Positions 37,704-44,702 of a stretch of DNA of 44,702 bases are shown here, piece by piece. The stretch comes from Caldisericota bacterium (lineage in GTDB: Bacteria; Caldisericota; Caldisericia; Caldisericales; Caldisericaceae), in NCBI GenBank assembly GCA_003650285.1, contig QMOQ01000004.1, positions 1 to 44,702 of the forward strand. The letters run 5' to 3'. Both the position numbers and the translations under genes were made by a program. Numbering within the stretch: the stretch's first letter is position 1; each line of letters begins with the position of its first letter. The notes under the pieces were generated by a model, which did not search any database, was not told the DNA's origin, and saw only the letters and a program-made list of their open reading frames with translations.

Positions 37704-38447
37704 TTACTGAAAACCAGTGCATCTGTTCTTAAACTCACATGTAGAACACGCACTGCTTGGTTTTGGGGAAAATTCATTGCATTGTATTGCTTTTCCAACT
37801 TGTAGAATTTTCTGCTTCCCCTCTTCCATCATTTCATCTGAGATATTAAATTCTATCTTTTTGTTAAAACGCACGAAATACATGAAAACAGAGTTTATTT
37901 TATTTAGGCCCAAAGATTCCTTTGCTCCTAAATAATAAATAATCGGCTGCAGAAGATTTATTTTCTTAAACAAGGATGGCAAGATTCTATTTGTTTTATA
38001 ATCAACAATATTATACCCATCATTTTCTCGGTCTATTCGATCTATTCTCCCAATTATTCTAAACTCATTCAATTTAAAAGAAAAACTCTTTTCAACCAGA
38101 TATGCTGGTTGAAATCCAAAAATCGTTTCCCTGTAAAATTTTGTGAGAAGTTGTACTGCTTCGTCTTTTGCCTTTTGTTCCTGATATTCAGTCTTATATC
38201 CAGCAGAAATCCAGTGTTCATTGAGTAAGTTTAATAAATAATTTAAAGGAGGGGTTTTGGCTGTTATAAAATTTTCTTCAGGATGATAAAAAAGCTCAAG
38301 TACCTTATGAATCGAATTGCCAAAACTAAAGTAACTACGTGCCGCAGTAGGCAATTCATCAACGTAGATAAATTTATAGCGGAGAGGACAATTATCGTAT
38401 ATAGATATTCTTGAATAGCTTAAATGGAATTCTGAATTTTCTTCCAT
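37704..38447 (-). CDS. PD-(D/E)XK nuclease (RecB/Cas4-like) with predicted 4-Cys Fe-S cluster
   Basis: YSRISIYDNCPLRYKFIYV; NSIHKVLE; IIGRIDRIDRENDGYNIVDYKTNR; C-terminal CSTCEFKNRC. Confidence 0.9.
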   Translation of the reverse strand: MEENSEFHLSYSRISIYDNCPLRYKFIYVDELPTAARSYFSFGNSIHKVLELFYHPEENFITAKTPPLNYLLNLLNEHWISAGYKTEYQEQKAKDEAVQLLTKFYRETIFGFQPAYLVEKSFSFKLNEFRIIGRIDRIDRENDGYNIVDYKTNRILPSLFKKINLLQPIIYYLGAKESLGLNKINSVFMYFVRFNKKIEFNISDEMMEEGKQKILQVGKAIQCNEFSPKPSSACSTCEFKNRCTGFQ

Positions 38448-39019
38448 AGCTCTAAAATTTGGGATTCCATCTGGGAAAAATCCCCACTATTATCGATTAC
38501 CACATCGGTTCTTTTAATCTTTTCAAAAATAGGCATTTGCGACTCTATTCTTCTTAATGCCTCTCCCCTTCCAATATTTTCTCTTTTCATTAATCTTTCC
38601 AGTTGCAACTTTTTGGGAATATAGACAACCCAGACAGTGTCAACAATCTTATCCCAGTTCGCCTCAAACAGAATTGCTGCATCAACAACAAGAACCTCCA
38701 CTCCCGATGCTCGCTTTTCCTCTATTATTTTCTTTACAAATTTGGTCATTACGGGTATCATAATCTCATTGAGCTTATTTAATTTCTCTTTATCTGAGAA
38801 GACAATACTTCCCAATTTTTTTCTGTTCACCTTGCCGTTTGAAACAACTTCTTTTCCAAAAACCTCTTCCATCTTGTCTATAATATCATTGACATTTTGA
38901 GATTGAATTTTCTTGGCAAGCTGGTCTAAATCAACAATGTCAGCACCCAATTTCTTTAAAAACCTGGATACAGCACTCTTTCCAGATGCAATATTGCCCG
39001 TAAGTCCGATTATAATCAT
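38420..39019 (-). CDS. coaE: Dephospho-CoA kinase
   Basis: IIIGLTGNIASGKSAVSRFLKKLGADIVDLDQLA; VVDAAILFEANWDKIVD. Confidence 0.95.
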   Translation of the reverse strand: MIIIGLTGNIASGKSAVSRFLKKLGADIVDLDQLAKKIQSQNVNDIIDKMEEVFGKEVVSNGKVNRKKLGSIVFSDKEKLNKLNEIMIPVMTKFVKKIIEEKRASGVEVLVVDAAILFEANWDKIVDTVWVVYIPKKLQLERLMKRENIGRGEALRRIESQMPIFEKIKRTDVVIDNSGDFSQMESQILELWKKIQNSI

Positions 39020-41529
39020 CCTTTTGCCTCTCTCAGATTGTTGCCATACGCAATGTTCACTACTAATGGTACAGAAAGAGGATAAGCAGACTCCATTTCT
39101 TCTTTTGCAATTTGTTTCACTTGCTCAATTCTCTCACTACCTACTTCAAGAATCAATTCATCGTGAATTTGTAGTACAATATGGTCGCCACTACCTTTTA
39201 TCCTGTTAAACACCTTTACCATTGCAATTTTTATAATATCAGCAGCGCTTCCCTGAATAGGCGTATTTATAGCAAATCTCCTTGCCTCGTCTCTTGCTCT
39301 GCCGACGCCAACATCTATACCTGGAATTTTTCTTCTGCGCCCAAGAATTGTTCTTGTCTCGCCTGTTTTTATCGCACTTTCCACAAGCTCCTCTAAAAAT
39401 TCCTGTACAGTCGGAAACCTGGCAAAATATCTGTCAATGTATTCTTTTGCTTCGTTAGTGGAACAACCTAGCTGTTTTGCGGCACCATAAGAAGACATTC
39501 CGTATATAATTCCAAAATTAAGAATTTTAGCACTTCTTCTCATTTCTTTTGTAATTTCCTCATCTTTTACGTTAAATACAAGGGATGCTGTACGTGTATG
39601 GATATCAGCACCATTCATAAATGCATTAATAAGATTTTTATCCTTGGATAGATGAGCGAGTATTCTTAACTCAATTTGCGAATAGTCTGCGCTAAGCAAA
39701 AAATGCTCATCCGAGGCAATAAATCCAGCTCGTATCTTTTCACCCCAGTCAGTCCTGATAGGTATGTTTTGTAAATTTGGTTTTGAACTCCGTAACCTCC
39801 CCGTAATTGTACCCAGCTGGTGAAATGTCGTATGTAACCGGAAATCCTCTTTAGACACAAGTCTTGGTAAAGCTACAATGTATCCAGAATACAGTTTAGA
39901 AAGACTTCTGTACTCTAGTACAAGTGAAATTATAGGATGCTCTAAGATAAGATCTGATAATACTGCACTGCTCGTTGAATATCCTGTTTTTCCCATCTTT
40001 GATGGTTTTAATCCTAAATTATCAAAAAGTACAGCTGCAAGTTGTTTTGAAGAGTTAATATTGAAAGAAATACCGGAAAGATCATATATCTTGTTTTCCA
40101 ATATCTCAAGCTCTTTTTCAATCTCACTTTTTAAATTCTCAAAATACTTCACATCGATTTTTACGCCAGTAGTTTCCATATCAGCCAATATCTCTGACAG
40201 TGGTTTTTCTACATTATTGTAAAGCGCCATAAGACTGTGTTCTTCTAACTCTTTATCTTCAATATATGAAAGTTGCAAAAGTTGTTTGGCATGTTCAGAC
40301 AAAGATTCCCCACCGAAAAAGACAGAAAATGCATCACATAACTCTTTGATGGAATAATTTCTTATATCGGGAGTAAGAAGATGCCCCGCAAGTGCCAAAT
40401 CAAGATGAATATTTGATAGTTTAATTCCATAATGGTATGCTATTTTGTAGAGTTCTTTTAAGTTAAGAATTTCTTTCTTTTTATCGTTTTCAAGCAGCTC
40501 CTTTAAGATTTTTAACGCCTCTGTGTTGGCAAAAAGCTCTTCCCCGATGTTAAATTCTTCCACATTTTTCTCCGTAGCAAAAGCAAAATGCAGAACTTGT
40601 CCATTTCTTGCCTCAATATACAATCCTATTCGATCATCTGTTTTAATATGTGCAGGTTTATTATTTAAATTTATCCCAATTTCATTTAAAAGACTGGTAA
40701 ATTCAAAGCGCCTTAAAACACTCTTCAGCTTTTCTTCATCAAATCCACTTAGTTCCATTTCATCAATATTAAAATCTATCGGTGCATCAAGCATTAGTGT
40801 GCATAATTCTTTTCCGTTAATTAGACGATCTTTATATTTTTCAATAAGATCGCCTTTTTTAATCTTGTCAGTATGTAATAACAACTCCTCGATATTTCCA
40901 TACTCAGATAGAAGTTTTGCTGCAGTTTTTGGTCCTATACCCGGTAAACCAGGAATATTATCAGAAGGATCTCCTGTTAAAGCCTTAAAATCTGGTATTT
41001 GCTCAGGATAAATACCTAATATTTCTTTAAGCCGTTCTCTGTCAAATTCCTCGAGGGTTGTAACACCTTTCCGTGTAACCTTCATCTTAATCTTTTCTGA
41101 TATAAGTTGCGTGAGATCCATGTCGCCTGAAATAACAACTGTTAAAAATTCATCCTTTTCAGCTGCTTTTGCCAGCGTTCCTATTATATCATCCGCCTCA
41201 TATCCATCCATTTCATATACATTAATATTCAATGCCTCAAGCAATTCATGTATTGTTGCAAACTGAGGAGACAATTCATCTGGCATGGGAGGACGCTGTG
41301 CTTTATACTCTTTGTACTGTATATGCCTTTTTGTAGGAGCTCTCCTATCAAACGCAATAGCTAGATACTGAGGTTTTTCGTCTTTTAAAACACGCAAAAG
41401 CATTCTAATAAAACCATACAGGGCACCTGTAGGTTCATTGTTTTTTGTAACAAAATGAGGAAGAGCAAAAAAAGCTCTATACATAATACTGCTTCCATCT
41501 ATTAGCACTAATTTTTTCATATGCGTCAC
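39016..41529 (-). CDS. polA: DNA polymerase I
   Basis: 5' nuclease DGSSIMYRAFFALP; SADYSQIELRILAHLS; KILNFGIIYGMSSYGAA; QIHDELILEV. Confidence 0.97.
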   Translation of the reverse strand: MTHMKKLVLIDGSSIMYRAFFALPHFVTKNNEPTGALYGFIRMLLRVLKDEKPQYLAIAFDRRAPTKRHIQYKEYKAQRPPMPDELSPQFATIHELLEALNINVYEMDGYEADDIIGTLAKAAEKDEFLTVVISGDMDLTQLISEKIKMKVTRKGVTTLEEFDRERLKEILGIYPEQIPDFKALTGDPSDNIPGLPGIGPKTAAKLLSEYGNIEELLLHTDKIKKGDLIEKYKDRLINGKELCTLMLDAPIDFNIDEMELSGFDEEKLKSVLRRFEFTSLLNEIGINLNNKPAHIKTDDRIGLYIEARNGQVLHFAFATEKNVEEFNIGEELFANTEALKILKELLENDKKKEILNLKELYKIAYHYGIKLSNIHLDLALAGHLLTPDIRNYSIKELCDAFSVFFGGESLSEHAKQLLQLSYIEDKELEEHSLMALYNNVEKPLSEILADMETTGVKIDVKYFENLKSEIEKELEILENKIYDLSGISFNINSSKQLAAVLFDNLGLKPSKMGKTGYSTSSAVLSDLILEHPIISLVLEYRSLSKLYSGYIVALPRLVSKEDFRLHTTFHQLGTITGRLRSSKPNLQNIPIRTDWGEKIRAGFIASDEHFLLSADYSQIELRILAHLSKDKNLINAFMNGADIHTRTASLVFNVKDEEITKEMRRSAKILNFGIIYGMSSYGAAKQLGCSTNEAKEYIDRYFARFPTVQEFLEELVESAIKTGETRTILGRRRKIPGIDVGVGRARDEARRFAINTPIQGSAADIIKIAMVKVFNRIKGSGDHIVLQIHDELILEVGSERIEQVKQIAKEEMESAYPLSVPLVVNIAYGNNLREAKG

Positions 41530-41547
41530 CCTTTGTTATATACTATA

Positions 41548-43542
41548 TTAATACCCATGGATTTCTCCAAATCTTAACTGAGCATTTTTTAATCTTTCTA
41601 ATAAGCCCAAAGGAAAATATGCCACATCGGCAGAAAAAGATGAATTATCAAATTTAAACTGTCTGCCCGCTAATAAAAATGTTCGTCCTTCGTGTTCCAG
41701 GACCACGGAATAATTATCGCCCGTGCCTTGCACAAGCCTGAAAGTCATACCCTTAAAATGAATTTTATCAGCATCTGAAATTGTATATATCTGAGTTTTT
41801 CCGGCATTTAGAGCGATAAAAGCTTTCTGAAGCTCGCTTTCAACCTTTGGGAGAACAATACTTTTCACGGAAAATTGTTCTACAAGTTGAACGCTGCTAG
41901 ATTCTCTCTGCTTAAACGGTGCATTAAAAACCATGAGATCGATTTTGTTTATACCTCTCTCTTTCAACGCAAGCTGTATAGAATACAAATCTTTATCTTC
42001 ACTCGTTAAATAGGTTGGAGAGCTTATATATACAACATCATTGCCAGATTGAACGATAAAACCATCTTCACCGGAAAGTTGAAGTGGTGTAATGCAGAAC
42101 CCGGGCCTTACAAAAATGGAAGCAGCCACCAATAAAATGAGTGGAATAAAAACAAGCTTTCTCCACGTCTTTTTTGTGGTATAAGAAAAAATAAGAAGAG
42201 AAATAACAGCAAAGTATGCTGCCACAAAGTAACCATTAAACTGTATATTTAATGATGCAAAAGGTACTTTTGAAAACATTTTTACAAGAGAAAGGAGAAC
42301 AGAAAAAAAGAAATTTGTTACAGGAGCAAAAAGAAGTGCTAACCGAAAACTTATTACAGTTAAAACAAGCTGTATCAAGCTAATAGGCATAAGGAGATAC
42401 AAAAATGGAATTACAATAAAATTTGCCATAACTGCAACAAGTGAAACATTATGGAAATAATAGGCAAAAAGAGGAAAGAGTAAAAGCTGAACAGAAATCA
42501 CTGCTGCAAGCATTTTAAAACCAAAATTCTGCGGAAAATGCTGATAAAAGAGTGGCGCAATAATTAAAATGGCAAAAATGGCAAGAAAGGATAGCTGGAA
42601 GCTCACCGAAAAAAGGGCAAATGGAGTAACAAGAAGTATAATAAGTGCTGCGAAAGAAAGTGTATTAAGTGGTATAAGTTCCTTTCCAGTCGCTTTAGCA
42701 ATTACACAAGCACCATACATAAAAAACGCACGGAGAGCAGAAACCCTGAACCCAACAAGAAAAAGAAAAAAAGCAAGTATCGCAAACGAAAATTCATAAG
42801 CAAATGGAGTAAATAGGGCCAGAGCTCTATAAGAAGTTTCCCCCAGGATCCCGAAGTGGAGCCCAGATATAGCGAAAAGATGCGCAGTGCCTGTATCTAT
42901 AAATGGCAACTTTTCATCCTTTGTCATCGATGAAATGCCAGGCACCGATGAAAGAAAGAGAAAGGCTTCTTCACTTTTCATAGAGAGAAGTATCCTATCC
43001 TCTATCGTATCTCTAAGGTCAGTAAAAAAATCGAAAGGAGCAAAACTCCGGGTCACAGAAACATCTTCACTAAAGATTGTATAACTACATCCTGTAAATT
43101 TTTGAAAATTATTCTGGGAGCTATTTTTAGAAATAACTCCTTTCACAACCACAGTACTGAAAGGCGCAGGAGCTGTTTCCGCATATACTCTTGCACTACC
43201 TGCAAATTTTTCTCCCTCTATAGATAAATGTGAGATTTCAAAATTCTTTGTATAACCAGCTCCCTTAGAAAATTCTTTAACCTTTCCTGTAATCTGAGTT
43301 CTCACGCCGCATAGATGCTCTGGAATTTCAGGATTTTTAAAAGGAGCGATAGCTAGAGTTGTCGTAAAAATACCTAAGATAAAGAAAAGAATGATATAAA
43401 CATAGTAACGCTTATCAACAATCAGCAAAAGAAATAATACAAACAAAAAAATAATACATAGAACAAGAAAATTTCTATTAAAAACAGAAATAAATGAAAA
43501 AATACCTGCAATCTCTCCAAATAAAGCAAATAACGCAGGCAT
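41548..43542 (-). CDS. comEC: ComEC/Rec2-family competence channel protein
   Basis: Multi-TM competence domain with HLFAISGLHFGILGE and SALRAFFMYGA; overlaps comEA by 1 nt. Confidence 0.9.
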   Translation of the reverse strand: MPALFALFGEIAGIFSFISVFNRNFLVLCIIFLFVLFLLLIVDKRYYVYIILFFILGIFTTTLAIAPFKNPEIPEHLCGVRTQITGKVKEFSKGAGYTKNFEISHLSIEGEKFAGSARVYAETAPAPFSTVVVKGVISKNSSQNNFQKFTGCSYTIFSEDVSVTRSFAPFDFFTDLRDTIEDRILLSMKSEEAFLFLSSVPGISSMTKDEKLPFIDTGTAHLFAISGLHFGILGETSYRALALFTPFAYEFSFAILAFFLFLVGFRVSALRAFFMYGACVIAKATGKELIPLNTLSFAALIILLVTPFALFSVSFQLSFLAIFAILIIAPLFYQHFPQNFGFKMLAAVISVQLLLFPLFAYYFHNVSLVAVMANFIVIPFLYLLMPISLIQLVLTVISFRLALLFAPVTNFFFSVLLSLVKMFSKVPFASLNIQFNGYFVAAYFAVISLLIFSYTTKKTWRKLVFIPLILLVAASIFVRPGFCITPLQLSGEDGFIVQSGNDVVYISSPTYLTSEDKDLYSIQLALKERGINKIDLMVFNAPFKQRESSSVQLVEQFSVKSIVLPKVESELQKAFIALNAGKTQIYTISDADKIHFKGMTFRLVQGTGDNYSVVLEHEGRTFLLAGRQFKFDNSSFSADVAYFPLGLLERLKNAQLRFGEIHGY

Positions 43543-44135
43543 TAAGGGATGACTATGAGGTCCTTTATGTTTTCAAATGTTTTCTCGCCAATACCTGAAA
43601 CATTTATAATATCTCTAATATCTCTAAACAAACCATAATCCTTTCTGTACTGAACAATAGCATTAGATTTTACTTCTCCGATTCCAGGCAATGCCTCGAG
43701 TTCCTTAGCTGAGGCAGTGTTAATATTTATCTTTCCGCTACTGTTTGCACTTGCAGTACTAACCGAATTGCCTGGATCGTTTGAATCTGATAGAAATACT
43801 TGTTTAGCCGGTACAATAATTTCTTCTCCATCCTGCACTTTTCTTGCAAGGTTTATCGCGACAAGATCTGCATCTTCTGTGGGGCCACCGGCTTTTTCTA
43901 TTGCATCTTTTACGATACTGTTTATAGGAAGTTCATATACATCCGGCTTACTAACTGCACCTACTACATAACTGGTAATATAAATAGGTTCTCCCGAATC
44001 TTCAATCACTACTTGCTCAGAAGGCACTACCTTCGTCTCTGCAAGGTTTTTCCCCATAATCATACCTGTCCCCAGCATAACCGCACTCACTAAAACAACT
44101 ACACTAACCCATTGTTTTAAAGATAAGTCCTTCAT
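43542..44135 (-). CDS. comEA: ComEA-type helix-hairpin-helix DNA-binding protein
   Basis: N-terminal TM, SLBB-like YVVGAVSKPDVYELP, C-terminal HhH INTASAKELEALPGIGEVKSNAIVQYRKDYG. Confidence 0.95.
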   Translation of the reverse strand: MKDLSLKQWVSVVVLVSAVMLGTGMIMGKNLAETKVVPSEQVVIEDSGEPIYITSYVVGAVSKPDVYELPINSIVKDAIEKAGGPTEDADLVAINLARKVQDGEEIIVPAKQVFLSDSNDPGNSVSTASANSSGKININTASAKELEALPGIGEVKSNAIVQYRKDYGLFRDIRDIINVSGIGEKTFENIKDLIVIP

Positions 44136-44206
44136 TGTGCCTCCTAATTCATATATCTTCCTATATTAATTTTTATACCAGCCAGGTGTCTCTCCTTCAA
44201 TATCTT

Positions 44207-44702
<496 letters not shown>

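Noticed and set aside
40523-41011. 162-aa plus-strand ORF inside polA
   Set aside because: Antisense shadow of polA; Ser/Phe/Ile-rich, no family signal.

Overview
AT-rich bacterial chromosomal segment, gene-dense, with long co-directional gene strings. No CRISPR array, transposase, integrase, prophage or rRNA was recognised. From left to right: (1) a truncated 4Fe-4S protein, a possibly frameshifted continuation, a NifX-like protein with a coiled-coil tail, and two half-size paralogous permeases; (2) on the minus strand, an ECF-type sigma factor and a membrane-anchored protein with three DUF5666-like repeats; (3) ccdA, rbfA, nrnA, sppA, a Yip1-like protein, a PcrA/UvrD helicase, a PaaI-type thioesterase, a coiled-coil protein, an SPFH/double zinc-ribbon protein, an unlisted 56-aa membrane ORF, a DUF2207 protein and a class A PBP; (4) serS with an adjacent tRNA-Ser(UGA), nadE, uvrB and a patatin-like protein; (5) on the minus strand, a PLP aminotransferase, DUF503 and a MalK-type ATPase; (6) a carbohydrate string of GH57, GH57, galT-like, glgA, phosphohexomutase and pgi, continuing into ctpA-like and gmk; (7) on the minus strand, a P-loop protein, a beta-propeller-like/stalk-domain protein, and a tight comEA-comEC-polA-coaE-Fe-S PD-(D/E)XK nuclease string, with the C-terminal part of enolase at the right edge. 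Strongest second-look candidates: the comE-polA-nuclease string, whose ComEC C-terminal domain appears to lack the metallo-beta-lactamase metal motif; the Fe-S/NifX-like/twin half-permease module; and the SPFH/micro-ORF/DUF2207 cluster. All homology calls are from reading motifs, not from database searches.
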